Shown: in pieces, positions 41,903-50,151 of the stretch
Numbering within the stretch: position 1 is the stretch's first letter
How the letters are laid out: every line of letters begins with the position of its first letter
Assembly: GCF_039522605.1 (NCBI RefSeq)
Contig: NZ_BAAADS010000009.1
Coordinates: forward strand, 62,001-126,000
From: Lentibacillus siamensis
Lineage (GTDB): Bacteria > Bacillota > Bacilli > Bacillales > Amphibacillaceae
DNA: 64,000 bases
Reading direction: 5' to 3'
Position numbers and translations under genes: made by a program
The notes under the pieces: model-generated
Database searches by the model: none
What the model was told of the DNA's origin: nothing
What the model saw: the letters and a program-made list of their open reading frames with translations, nothing else

Positions 41903-42022
41903 ACCGCCGTACTTTTCCGGGAATCCGCTGTATAAAAGTGTAATCGCGCCGTACTTTGGCCCAATGTCACCGTATAAAAGAGAAAACCCGCCGTACATCA
42001 GTGGAAAGCCGCTGTACAAAAC
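41903..42022. repeat. Array of six 21-bp-spaced CCGCYGTAY units
   Basis: The GTAC/GTAT core occurs at 41909, 41930, 41951, 41972, 41993 and 42014: spacing exactly 21 bp each time. Units alternate between CCGCCGTAC and CCGCTGTAT/C types followed by TTTT or AAAA. It fills the 259-bp gap between paaH and the aldehyde dehydrogenase gene. Because 21 is divisible by three, the minus strand reads as an open frame of seven-residue units (MYGGFSL-like). Confidence 0.88.
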
Positions 42023-42083
42023 GTATTACCGCGGGCTGAAATGGGCGAGACCCCCGCGAATGAGGTGTGAACTTAAAATAATT

Positions 42084-43607
42084 CTACACTCCAAAAGGAT
42101 TTAACGGCTTGGATCCGTAGTATGAAAGAACACTCTTATCCTCCATATACAGATCAAGTGATTCAACGGCCAGTTCACGTCCGAAGCCAGATTCCTTATA
42201 ACCCCCGAATGGTGTCCCTGGAAATGCGGAAAACGGCGTATTTACCATAACAATACCGGCCTGAATCTGGTGGGCTACACGAGTCGCCCGTGCCTGGTTT
42301 GTCGTCCAGATTGCCGAACCAAGTCCATATTTTGTGTCGTTCGCACGCTTAACAACTTCTTTTTCGTCCGTGAATTTTTCAACAACTACGACGGGTCCGA
42401 AAATCTCTTCCTTTACAGCCTTCATATCCGGGGTAACATCAGTAATGACAGTTGGTTCATACCAGTGGCCATTTTCAAACCCTTCGACATGCATGACTTT
42501 TCCGCCGGTTGCGATCGTTGCTCCTTCTTCTTTGGCAGACTGAACATATCCATCAATAACTTCAACCTGATCCTTGCTGATGATGGAACCTAAATGGGTC
42601 CCCTTATCAAAAGGATCACCGGATTTCAGCTTTTTCGTTTTTTCAATAAACCTCTCCATGAATTCGTCATAAATGGATTCGTGTACAAACATGCGTGACC
42701 GTGCCTCACACGACTGTCCTGTATTGAAGTAAATACCGAATAAAGAACCGACTACTGCAGCTTCCATATCTGCATCCTCAAACACAATATTAGGTGATTT
42801 TCCACCAAGTTCGAGTGTAACCCGCTTCAGCGTGTCAGATGCTTTTCCCATAATATCCTTGCCGGTTGGTGTGGACCCTGTAAAAGCCACCTTATTGACA
42901 TCCTCATGTTTCACAAGATAATCCCCAATAACCTTTCCGGATCCTGGAACGGTATTGATCACCCCTTCCGGAACGCCCGCTTCATGACAAATTTCATTCA
43001 GAAGGATAGCGGTTACCGGGGTTAGACTTGCCGGTTTCACGACAACAGAACACCCCGCTGCAAGTGCCGGAGCAATTTTCCATGCTGCCATCATCATCGG
43101 ATAATTCCACGGGATAATCTGCGAACATACTCCAACAGGCTCTTTATGTGTATAGTTGAAAAAGCCGTATGGCATGTTATTTACAGTACCGCGATGGCCG
43201 ACAATTGCCCCTGCGTAAAATTCAAAGTCTTCAATAGCCTGATTCACCTGTACCTGCGCTGCTCCAATTGATTTACCGCTGTTCAGAACTTCCATTTCGA
43301 TGAGTTCATTGAACCGTTCCCGCATAAGTTGTGCAACTTTATTAAGTACTCGTGAACGTTTTCCAACCGGATACTTGCGCCATTTACCATGATCAAACGC
43401 ATTCCGGGCTGCCTGAACTGCCTTTTCCGCATCTTCCTCATGAGCTTTTGCTACAGTTGCCAGCACCTCCCCTTTTGCCGGATCATAGGTTTCAAATGTT
43501 TTGCCTGCACTTCCTTCAACACGCTCTCCGTTAATGATCATTGCATAATGTTCCCGTTTCATTTCTCCAACTTCTGTAATCTTTTCCACATTTACTGTTT
43601 GCGTCAT
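42084..43607 (-). CDS. NAD(P)+-dependent aldehyde dehydrogenase (paa cluster)
   Basis: 507-residue ALDH superfamily enzyme. Motifs: SQIIPWNYPMMMAAWKIAPA near residue 160, FTGSTPTGKDIM near 240, catalytic Glu in VTLELGGKSPN near 262 and catalytic Cys in FNTGQSCEARSR near 298, then EEIFGPVVVV near 398. In Gram-positive paa clusters that lack the fused PaaZ, a separate ALDH is thought to oxidise the ring-opened semialdehyde, 3-oxo-5,6-dehydrosuberyl-CoA semialdehyde. Phenylacetaldehyde dehydrogenase is an alternative. GGGGAGG lies 9 bp before the ATG. No MaoC-type hydratase domain is attached. Confidence 0.88.
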   Translation of the reverse strand: MTQTVNVEKITEVGEMKREHYAMIINGERVEGSAGKTFETYDPAKGEVLATVAKAHEEDAEKAVQAARNAFDHGKWRKYPVGKRSRVLNKVAQLMRERFNELIEMEVLNSGKSIGAAQVQVNQAIEDFEFYAGAIVGHRGTVNNMPYGFFNYTHKEPVGVCSQIIPWNYPMMMAAWKIAPALAAGCSVVVKPASLTPVTAILLNEICHEAGVPEGVINTVPGSGKVIGDYLVKHEDVNKVAFTGSTPTGKDIMGKASDTLKRVTLELGGKSPNIVFEDADMEAAVVGSLFGIYFNTGQSCEARSRMFVHESIYDEFMERFIEKTKKLKSGDPFDKGTHLGSIISKDQVEVIDGYVQSAKEEGATIATGGKVMHVEGFENGHWYEPTVITDVTPDMKAVKEEIFGPVVVVEKFTDEKEVVKRANDTKYGLGSAIWTTNQARATRVAHQIQAGIVMVNTPFSAFPGTPFGGYKESGFGRELAVESLDLYMEDKSVLSYYGSKPLNPFGV

Positions 43608-43646
43608 GCAAAAACTCCTCCCCTGATTTTTAGTGTGTTTTTCGTT

Positions 43647-44432
43647 TTATTTTCCGTGAAATTCCGGCTTCCGTTTCTCCTGAAAAGCTCTTAACCCTTC
43701 TTGATGGTCGTCAGTCATCCCGGCAATCCGCTGTGCCTGCGCTTCATTTTCCAAAAAGTCCTCATACGGCTGATGCATCCCGTCTTGCATGTACCGTTTG
43801 ATCAAAGCAAAGGCCTTTGTCGGCATGGCTGCGACTGAACTGGAAAACTGCTGGACCTTTGCTTCCCAGTTATGTGGGTCAATGACTTCGGTTGCCAAAC
43901 CAAGCTGTAATGCCTCTTCACCGGTTATTGGTTTCCCCAACACCGCAATTTCCAGCGCTTTAGCATAGCCGACCAGGCGCGGCAAGGAGTACATAAAGCC
44001 GGAATCTGGGACAAGCCCGATATTCATAAATGCACTGATAAATTTCGTCTCCGGCTGAACCAGTCTGAAGTCCGCCGCCAACGCCAAACTCATTCCCGCC
44101 CCGGCTGCTGTGCCGTTTACGGCTGCGATAATCGGTTTTGAAAATTCTTTGATAGCCTTCATCATTGGATGATAGCGTTTACGAAGAAATTCAGCATGGT
44201 TAGTATTTTCATCTACGCCTGCCAAATCTTCACCTGCACAGAAAGCCTTTCCATTACCTGTAATGACCACACACCGGATAGCATCATTTTTGGCGGCTGA
44301 TTTTAGTGCATGCGTAATTTCTTTATTCATATCAGTCGTAAAAGCGTTATATGCTTTCGGCCGGTTCAATTTGATGGTTGCAATGTTGTTTTCAGATATA
44401 TACTGTAGGGTCTGATAGTCCTCGGAACCCAT
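43647..44432 (-). CDS. paaG: 1,2-epoxyphenylacetyl-CoA isomerase
   Basis: 261-residue crotonase matching PaaG: GKAFCAGEDLAGVDENTNHAEF near residue 62, RYHPMMKAIKEFSKPIIAAVNGTAAGAGMSL-type segment near 90-110, and FISAFMNIGLVPDSGFMYSLPRLVG near 135, where the Asp of PDSG is the catalytic acid of PaaG. It converts the ring epoxide made by PaaABC into the seven-membered oxepin-CoA. It starts 2 bp after the end of the preceding hydratase gene. Confidence 0.92.
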   Translation of the reverse strand: MGSEDYQTLQYISENNIATIKLNRPKAYNAFTTDMNKEITHALKSAAKNDAIRCVVITGNGKAFCAGEDLAGVDENTNHAEFLRKRYHPMMKAIKEFSKPIIAAVNGTAAGAGMSLALAADFRLVQPETKFISAFMNIGLVPDSGFMYSLPRLVGYAKALEIAVLGKPITGEEALQLGLATEVIDPHNWEAKVQQFSSSVAAMPTKAFALIKRYMQDGMHQPYEDFLENEAQAQRIAGMTDDHQEGLRAFQEKRKPEFHGK

Positions 44433-44434
44433 TT

Positions 44435-45211
44435 CTACACCCCTTTAAACGAAGGTCGCCGCTTATCCATAAACGCCTGCATACCTTCTTTTTGATCATT
44501 CGAGTCAAATGCGAGGTAAAAATTTTTCCGCTCCAGTTTCATCCCATCCGTTAAGGAAAGTTCTTCAGCTTTATGTACCGCCTCTTTGATGAGTCTTAGT
44601 GGAATTGGTGCCTGGTTCGCCAATTGCTTTGCCAATCGCATTGTTTCCTCTTCCAGCATTTCCGGTGCAACCACGCGGTTGATCACACCAACCCTCTTTG
44701 CTTCGGCTGCGCTCATCGATTTACCAAGCCAAATCCATTCCAATGCTTTTCGTTCACCCATGGCTTTTGTTAAAAATTGGGTTCCGCCTGCTCCCGGCAT
44801 AACACCTAGTTTGACTTCCGGAAAGCCGAATTTAGCCTTCTCGCCGGCAATAATCAAATCACAGTGAAGAGCCAGTTCAAATCCACCGCCAAGGGCAAAA
44901 CCATTGACAGCCGCAATTAACGGTTTTTTAATCAGCGTTATCCGATCCCAGACGGCAAACGGGTCCAAAAGCTCAAGTGACAGTGGACTATCCTCCAGCA
45001 TCTCCTCGATATCTGCACCAGCCGCAAAAAACTCCTCATATCCCTTCACAATTATGACACGGATTGTTTTATCACAGTCGAGTGCCTCCATTTCCCCAAC
45101 GATTTCATCAACCATTCTCCGGTTCAGTGCATTGGAAACGTTGGGACGATTGAGTTGAATTACACCAATACCATCTTCTTTGACTACGTTGATATGTGCA
45201 TCGTCACCCAT
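44435..45211 (-). CDS. Enoyl-CoA hydratase (probable PaaF)
   Basis: 258-residue crotonase with both catalytic Glu residues visible in FGFPEVKLGVMPGAGGTQF near residue 125 and ERKALEWIWLG near 147. AAGADIEEML near 65 and AAVNGFALGGGFELALHCD near 98 form the oxyanion hole. Likely hydrates 2,3-dehydroadipyl-CoA. The ATG at 45211 lies inside the end of the EthD gene (8-bp overlap, GGTGAAG upstream); an in-frame ATG five codons earlier is less favoured. Confidence 0.87.
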   Translation of the reverse strand: MGDDAHINVVKEDGIGVIQLNRPNVSNALNRRMVDEIVGEMEALDCDKTIRVIIVKGYEEFFAAGADIEEMLEDSPLSLELLDPFAVWDRITLIKKPLIAAVNGFALGGGFELALHCDLIIAGEKAKFGFPEVKLGVMPGAGGTQFLTKAMGERKALEWIWLGKSMSAAEAKRVGVINRVVAPEMLEEETMRLAKQLANQAPIPLRLIKEAVHKAEELSLTDGMKLERKNFYLAFDSNDQKEGMQAFMDKRRPSFKGV

Positions 45212-45509
45212 CAATTTCTTCACCAATCATTAAGGTTACAAGATCACCGGCAAATTCCATGACATCTTTTCCGGAAGCCTTTCCTTCATCGGTTTTCATT
45301 GCTTTTTGAAGGGATTCCTGGTCATCATAAATCATTTCACAAAGCAGATAATAATCACTCTTGCCCATCGGAGACCCGACAATTTTGGTCACTTTCATTT
45401 CACGGAGTCCGGGAATCTCCTTCGTGATAGGTGTGTGTACATTAAAATAATGTTCATCGAATTTTTCCTTATCCTCAGGCTGTTTATACAAAGCTATCAA
45501 TTTAGTCAT
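45204..45509 (-). CDS. EthD-family protein (dimeric alpha-beta barrel)
   Basis: 101 residues with the EthD pattern: LIALYKQPEDKEKFDEHYF followed by HTPITKEIPGLREMKV. EthD proteins are small ferredoxin-like barrels found in ether and aromatic degradation clusters; the exact reaction is unknown. AGGAGG precedes the ATG. Embedded between paaD and a hydratase with tight spacing, which implies a function in ring catabolism, perhaps handling reactive intermediates. Confidence 0.85.
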   Translation of the reverse strand: MTKLIALYKQPEDKEKFDEHYFNVHTPITKEIPGLREMKVTKIVGSPMGKSDYYLLCEMIYDDQESLQKAMKTDEGKASGKDVMEFAGDLVTLMIGEEIDG

Positions 45510-45530
45510 CCTAATTCCTCCTCATAGATT

Positions 45531-46037
45531 TCAACCGCTTTTTTGTCTGGCTCCTGTTCTAATCACTGGCTTCATTGCCTCAAATGGATTTCTGCATTCC
45601 ATACAATACAAAATACTTCTGCACGCGGTCGGACCGAATACATTTTCCATGGATGTATATTCCGAGTCACAATAAGGGCAATTAACGGTCCACTGCTCTC
45701 CTGGAATATAATGGTCAGGTGGTGGTGCAATCCCGTGTTTTTTCAGGTTCCGCTTCCCCGTATCCGTAATTGCATCTGTCGTCCATTCGTGCTGAAACGA
45801 AAATGCCACGTGACATTCCTGTACCCAATCAATTTGTTCAATTGCTTTTCTGACGTCCTTTTCAATAATGTCCAGAGCAGGACATCCGGCAAAAGTCGGC
45901 ACCATTGAAATGGATACGATGTTTCTTTCAACCTTGAGGTCATGAATCATGCCCAAATCATAGACACTTACCGCAGGAAGCTCTGGATCATCAACTGTCT
46001 TTAATACAGCGAATAATTCATCGCCTTTCTTTTCCAT
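45531..46037 (-). CDS. paaD: Phenylacetyl-CoA epoxidase assembly protein PaaD
   Basis: 168 residues. MIP18-like N-terminal domain (DDPELPAVSVYDLGMIHDL near residue 15, FAGCPALDIIEKDVRKAI near 49) plus a C-terminal zinc-ribbon-like part with CPYCDSEYT and a second CMEC pair. PaaD is thought to help mature the iron centre of the epoxidase. 41 bp after paaC. Confidence 0.9.
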   Translation of the reverse strand: MEKKGDELFAVLKTVDDPELPAVSVYDLGMIHDLKVERNIVSISMVPTFAGCPALDIIEKDVRKAIEQIDWVQECHVAFSFQHEWTTDAITDTGKRNLKKHGIAPPPDHYIPGEQWTVNCPYCDSEYTSMENVFGPTACRSILYCMECRNPFEAMKPVIRTGARQKSG

Positions 46038-46078
46038 CTACATCACAACCCCCTTTTATTAAAAGGTAATGTTCGAAT

Positions 46079-46897
46079 CTACCATACCGCTTCCTTGTCA
46101 CTGCTATAGACTTCAGCGAAAGTACGGATTGCCTGATCAAGATCAGCTGTGTGCCCCTGATTCCGCCCATTGCCAAGCCTCTTTTGAGGGATACCAGCCG
46201 GCGGGGAAACCAGTACTGCTTCCACTTCCTTAAGCCATTGCTTTTGCATAAATTCTTCACTGGCAATCAACTGGAATGTAACAATGTCTGATGCTTTCGG
46301 TCCTAATTCAAACGCATCACCAAACGCATTCCAGGCCTCTTCAATCCTTTCCTGAATTCTGGAGCGTGCCTCTTCATTAGCGTGCTGCAGCTGCTCCATC
46401 CATAACTTCCAATGCGCCAAATGATAGGTTTGCTCCATCAAAACTTTCTGTCCGATATTAGCAAGTGGCACATAGGAGCTCCGTGTAAGTGCATCCAATT
46501 TGACCCTTTTAAGCTCCTCGTAAAAATACTGACGTACAACGACTAATGCCCAGTCATAATATGGTTCCTCCAGATAGTTTCCGTCCCCATTGCGTTTTTC
46601 AAGAAAGACTGCATTTTTTCGCTCATCCGCAGACCGATCATGCGCAAGTATGTCTGTTTCACCTTCTCCAAGTTCCTCCAACAGGCCAAAATACATATTC
46701 GCATGCCCCATCGTATTCTGTGTAATGGACGAAAAAGCAACGTCTTCTTCGATATGCGGTGCAAGTCCAAGCCACTCCGACCCGCGGAATGCCACAATAA
46801 ATTCATCGTCCGCCATCTGATAGATTAAATCTTTCAATGCCGCCAAATAAACAGGATTTTGTTTTGCTTCTTCAGCGGACCCTACGTTATCTGTCAT
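46079..46897 (-). CDS. paaC: Phenylacetyl-CoA epoxidase structural subunit PaaC
   Basis: 272-residue ferritin-like four-helix protein. Segments EWLGLAPHIEEDVAFSSI near 38 and NTMGHANMYFGLLEELG near 57 match PaaC; in this subunit the diiron ligands are degenerate and the protein supports PaaA. The ATG at 46897 overlaps the paaB stop (ATGA), with GAAAGAGG upstream. Confidence 0.92.
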   Translation of the reverse strand: MTDNVGSAEEAKQNPVYLAALKDLIYQMADDEFIVAFRGSEWLGLAPHIEEDVAFSSITQNTMGHANMYFGLLEELGEGETDILAHDRSADERKNAVFLEKRNGDGNYLEEPYYDWALVVVRQYFYEELKRVKLDALTRSSYVPLANIGQKVLMEQTYHLAHWKLWMEQLQHANEEARSRIQERIEEAWNAFGDAFELGPKASDIVTFQLIASEEFMQKQWLKEVEAVLVSPPAGIPQKRLGNGRNQGHTADLDQAIRTFAEVYSSDKEAVW

Positions 46898-47253
46898 GAT
46901 TTCTTCACCTCTTTCCATGACATGATTTCTTTTTCATCAAGCATTCCCTGCTCTTTTTCACGCCATTTTTTCCGCAAATATCCATAACCTTTTGTTGTCC
47001 GGTATTGTTTATTATCCAATCGTTTTGTCCAGGTTGTTCGTTCCTCACTTGTCATCGAGCGAATATGATCCCGCTGTACAACCCATACATCCAAAACAGC
47101 TTCACGACGCATAAAGTTTTCCTGTGCCATCAACATCGCCATGTCGTCATTCGGTGCAAGCAGGCTGAACTGATGCTGGATTGGCGCTTTAGCACTTTTC
47201 TTGCTGAACACTTCATATTCCTTGTAAAACTTTGACTCATCCTGCATTTCCAT
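46894..47253 (-). CDS. paaB: Phenylacetyl-CoA epoxidase subunit PaaB
   Basis: About 119 residues. The motif APIQHQFSLLAPNDDMAMLMAQENFMRR-like region (residues 23-50) and VWVVQRDHIRSM are typical of PaaB, a bridging subunit of the epoxidase. Two adjacent ATGs are possible starts; the second (47253) has better spacing to GGGGAG. Overlaps paaC by four bases. Confidence 0.92.
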   Translation of the reverse strand: MEMQDESKFYKEYEVFSKKSAKAPIQHQFSLLAPNDDMAMLMAQENFMRREAVLDVWVVQRDHIRSMTSEERTTWTKRLDNKQYRTTKGYGYLRKKWREKEQGMLDEKEIMSWKEVKKS

Positions 47254-47293
47254 CATAACTCCCCTTCCAATTTGTGGATTGTCAATTCAACTA

Positions 47294-48286
47294 TTATGAA
47301 CTCATTTCCTGCGGGATTAGCGCCTGGCGTACCCAACGGTTTTTCTCGTAGGCGATTTCCCTTAACCGCAGCCGTTCTTTTGACCTTGGTCCATTATTTT
47401 TAATGATATTCTTAAATTCCTTCCAGTCAGGCTGCTGATAAACCCACTGCCCTTTTTCCTCATCGTAATGGATGGTGTCGTCCGGTACAGTCAGACCGAG
47501 TGAAAAAGCACGCGGTAAATACTTATCCAGGAAGGCCTGTCGCAGTTCTTCATTGTTGCTCTTTCGAATGCGGTATTTCATCATAATATTCTGTTTGGAT
47601 GACCCGGTTGTATCTGCAGATGGCGGGCCAAAAAACATTAGGAGTGCAGGCCACCAGCGATTAAGCGACTCCTGTAAAATCTCCCGCTGGTGTTCGTTAC
47701 CTTCCGCGAGTGCCATGATAATTGCCTCACCATGTTGAGCATGGAACACTTCCTCCGCGCAAATACGTTGAAGGGCGCGCTGGTAAGGGCCATATGACGC
47801 ATCCAGCATATTAGTCTGCGAAATTATGGCTGCACCATCAACCATCCAGCCGACCATGCCCGCATCAGCCCATGTCTTCGTCGGCATGTGAAAAACGTTG
47901 TGAAACTTGAGGTCCCCGCTCAGAAGATCCTCCATCAGGTTCTCGCGTGTTTTCCCGTAAGGCTTCATTAAATCTTCCGCCACGCGAAGCAGCAATTGCC
48001 CATGCCCCATCTCGTCCTGCACCTTAGCCATAATGCCAAGTTTACGTTTCAGTGTCGGCGCCTTTGGAACCCATTCTTTTTCAGGCAACGCACCCATAAT
48101 TTCACTGATACCATGCATGGAAATAAGCTTAATGAGTGCCTGCCGGTAGTCATCCGGCATCCAGTCATCGGCTTCAATTTTTTCCCCTGCTTCAATCCGT
48201 TCCATAAACGCTTCGTATTTTTCCTGATCCACTTCGGAATAATCGTTTGCAACATAATCTCCATCCGGAATGTAATTGTACATCAT
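47294..48286 (-). CDS. paaA: Phenylacetyl-CoA 1,2-epoxidase catalytic subunit PaaA
   Basis: 330 residues. Diiron ligands are visible in AKVQDEMGHGQLLLR near residue 88 (ExxH) and RICAEEVFHAQHGEAI near 175 (ExxH), on a ferritin-like fold. PaaA inserts one oxygen atom into the aromatic ring of phenylacetyl-CoA. First gene of the long operon, with a sigma-A type promoter and a dyad directly upstream and paaX divergent. AAGGGG lies 5 bp before the ATG at 48286. No paaE reductase gene follows paaD, unlike in E. coli. Confidence 0.94.
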   Translation of the reverse strand: MMYNYIPDGDYVANDYSEVDQEKYEAFMERIEAGEKIEADDWMPDDYRQALIKLISMHGISEIMGALPEKEWVPKAPTLKRKLGIMAKVQDEMGHGQLLLRVAEDLMKPYGKTRENLMEDLLSGDLKFHNVFHMPTKTWADAGMVGWMVDGAAIISQTNMLDASYGPYQRALQRICAEEVFHAQHGEAIIMALAEGNEHQREILQESLNRWWPALLMFFGPPSADTTGSSKQNIMMKYRIRKSNNEELRQAFLDKYLPRAFSLGLTVPDDTIHYDEEKGQWVYQQPDWKEFKNIIKNNGPRSKERLRLREIAYEKNRWVRQALIPQEMSS

Positions 48287-48298
48287 TTCATCCCCTTA

Positions 48299-48344
48299 TT
48301 ACGTTTTATTAACGTCATTTTATCAAATCGTTATATATTGTCAA
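48299..48344 (-). promoter_or_regulatory. paaA promoter with PaaX-like operator
   Basis: Minus strand TTGACA (48344-48339), 16-bp spacer, TAAAAT (48322-48317), then the 19-bp dyad TGACGTTAATAAAACGTAA (48317-48299) over the likely start of transcription. The dyad resembles those before phenylalanine dehydrogenase and paaK. Confidence 0.65.
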
Positions 48345-48466
48345 TACAAATTTAAAAATTGTTTGAACAGTTTGTCTTATTTACATAGAAGCAGCAAGCT
48401 TGTCGACACTTATTTAATTGACAGAAGTGCTGAAACACTATACGATTAATATCACAAATTTATATT

Positions 48467-48485
48467 TAACGTTTATAATTAATCA
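48467..48485 (+). promoter_or_regulatory. Possible PaaX autoregulatory operator
   Basis: TAACGTTTATAATTAATCA, 42 bp before the paaX start. One half (TAACGT) matches the other sites and the second is degenerate (TAATCA). The 19-bp length is the same. Confidence 0.45.
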
Positions 48486-48526
48486 CATAAACTTTTTATT
48501 AAGAGGTTATAAGAAAGGAACATAAC

Positions 48527-49375
48527 ATGGAAAAACAATTTAATACACGTTCCATGATTTTCACTCTTTATGGTGACTACATCAGACATCATGGTAATGT
48601 TATATGGATCGGCAGCCTTATACGGTTGCTGAAAGAATTTGGTCACAATGAAATGAGTGTGCGTGCGGCCATTTCCCGCATGCATAAACAGGGGTGGGTA
48701 CAGTCCGAAAAAATAGGCAATAAAAGCTACTATTCGCTGACAGAACGCGGAAGGGCACGGATGGAAGAGGCGTCCAACCGAATATACAAGTCCAAGTCCC
48801 CTTCCTGGGATGGCATGTGGCGTATGCTTGTATACACCATTCCCGAGAATAAGCGTCATTTGCGTGACGAACTGCGAAAAGAATTGGTTTGGAGCGGCTT
48901 TGGCCTTCTATCCAACAGTTGCTGGATAACCCCGAATCCGCTGGAAGATCAAATAAATCGATTGGTTACAAAATACGGAATAAATGATTATGTATCATTC
49001 TTCCGTTCAACGTATGAAGGAATGAGCACTAACCAAGAGCTTGTAGCGAAATGCTGGGATATAGATGATCTTAATGATCATTATTCTCAGTTCATTCAGG
49101 AGTACAGCCAAAAGTATGTTATCGATAAACCGAAAATTGAAAAAGGTGAAATCAGCGATGGCAGTTGTTTTGTCAAAGCTGCAATGCTTGTTCATCAATA
49201 CAGGAAATTTCTTTTTATTGATCCAAACTTGCCTGCTGAACTGCTGCCCGAAAAATGGCTTGGTGATTCAGCAGCATCTCTTTTTTCAGACTATTACCAG
49301 CTGCTCCAGAATCCTGCAAACCGCTTTTTTGAATCGGTATTTGAGCTTGGCAATGTTCATGAAACAAATAAATAG
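48527..49375 (+). CDS. paaX: PaaX-family phenylacetyl-CoA-responsive repressor
   Basis: 282 residues. N-terminal winged helix (about 8-85): SMIFTLYGDYIRHHG, then SVRAAISRMHKQGWVQSEKIGNKSYYSLTERG. The middle domain has DGMWRMLVYTIPENKRHLRDEL near residue 98 and the C-terminal part is the ligand-binding region typical of PaaX. In E. coli PaaX represses paa promoters and releases DNA on binding phenylacetyl-CoA. Divergent to paaA across a 240-bp region with candidate operators for both. Confidence 0.92.
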   Translation: MEKQFNTRSMIFTLYGDYIRHHGNVIWIGSLIRLLKEFGHNEMSVRAAISRMHKQGWVQSEKIGNKSYYSLTERGRARMEEASNRIYKSKSPSWDGMWRMLVYTIPENKRHLRDELRKELVWSGFGLLSNSCWITPNPLEDQINRLVTKYGINDYVSFFRSTYEGMSTNQELVAKCWDIDDLNDHYSQFIQEYSQKYVIDKPKIEKGEISDGSCFVKAAMLVHQYRKFLFIDPNLPAELLPEKWLGDSAASLFSDYYQLLQNPANRFFESVFELGNVHETNK

Positions 49376-49379
49376 GGTC

Positions 49380-49417
49380 AGGCTTTCCGGAGAACCGGAA
49401 AGTACTGCCTTTTTTTC
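49380..49417 (+). terminator. Terminator of paaX
   Basis: CTTTCCGG-agaa-CCGGAAAG inside an outer AGGC/GCCT stem, followed by seven T. Confidence 0.85.
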
Positions 49418-49522
49418 AGTTAAGAACCCCAACTTTCGCAGTGTAAAATGAGCATATTATTTTGAAGTTCTTACACACACGCAATATACACTGAGCGGCT
49501 TGACTTTGGATTAATTTTATGG

Positions 49523-49573
49523 AAATGTACATCCGCCGCTGCGGAAATCAAACGCGGCGGATGTACATTTTTC
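49523..49573. terminator. Terminator between convergent paaX and the paaY-like operon
   Basis: 17-bp perfect arms AAATGTACATCCGCCGC / GCGGCGGATGTACATTT with a 14-nt loop and T on the plus side. It lies 20 bp from the stop of the minus-strand gene. Confidence 0.8.
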
Positions 49574-49592
49574 AAGATTGTCGAGGTATCCA

Positions 49593-50132
49593 TTAGAGAA
49601 CAGCTTTATTGATCTTTTCAAATACTTCCTGTTTACGGAATTCCTGACCCTTTGCTGAATATGTGGAAATCGTTTCTTCAATCATTTCCATATCCTTATC
49701 GGTTAGCGTTCGGACCACTTTTCCAGGTGAACCGACTACAAGTGATCGGGGTGGTATTTTTTTGCCTGGTGGAATAAGGCTGTTGGCTCCGATAATGGAA
49801 TACTCCCCGACCTCAACTCCGTCCAGCACCGTAGCACCCATCCCGACAAGCACACCTTTCCGCAAGGTACAGCCATGAACTATGGCATTGTGACCAATGG
49901 AAACTTCATCTTCCAATGTAAGCGGAAATTGTTCATATAGGTGGCACATGCTATTTTCCTGTATATTACATCGTTTTCCGATTTTAACAGGCCCTTCGTC
50001 CCCCCGAATCACTGTATTGAACCAGACACTGGACTCAGCGCCAATTGTTACATTTCCAATAACTCTTGCACCGTCAGCTATGAACACCGAATCGTGGATA
50101 TCCGGACGGTACTCCTTATATCTGTAAATCAT
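49593..50132 (-). CDS. Gamma-carbonic-anhydrase-like left-handed beta-helix protein (PaaY/YtoA type)
   Basis: 179 residues of hexapeptide repeats (VFIADGARVIGNVTIGAESSVWFNT-like, about 15-40) with the metal-binding His pattern GHNAIVHGCTL near 80. E. coli PaaY is a thioesterase that frees CoA from dead-end ring-hydroxylated thioesters, whereas B. subtilis YtoA is a housekeeping relative. Being last in an operon with two PaaI-like thioesterases and paaK, a PaaY role is more likely here. The ATG at 50132 is preferred over a TTG one codon earlier. Confidence 0.82.
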   Translation of the reverse strand: MIYRYKEYRPDIHDSVFIADGARVIGNVTIGAESSVWFNTVIRGDEGPVKIGKRCNIQENSMCHLYEQFPLTLEDEVSIGHNAIVHGCTLRKGVLVGMGATVLDGVEVGEYSIIGANSLIPPGKKIPPRSLVVGSPGKVVRTLTDKDMEMIEETISTYSAKGQEFRKQEVFEKINKAVL

Positions 50133-50151
50133 CAACTATACCCTCCTTCTA

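Noticed and set aside
41825..42019. N-terminal extension of PaaH through the 21-bp array
   Set aside because: The ribosome binding site AAAGGAAG and TTG at 41824 give the normal family start; the upstream part is a repeat product and not a dehydrogenase domain.
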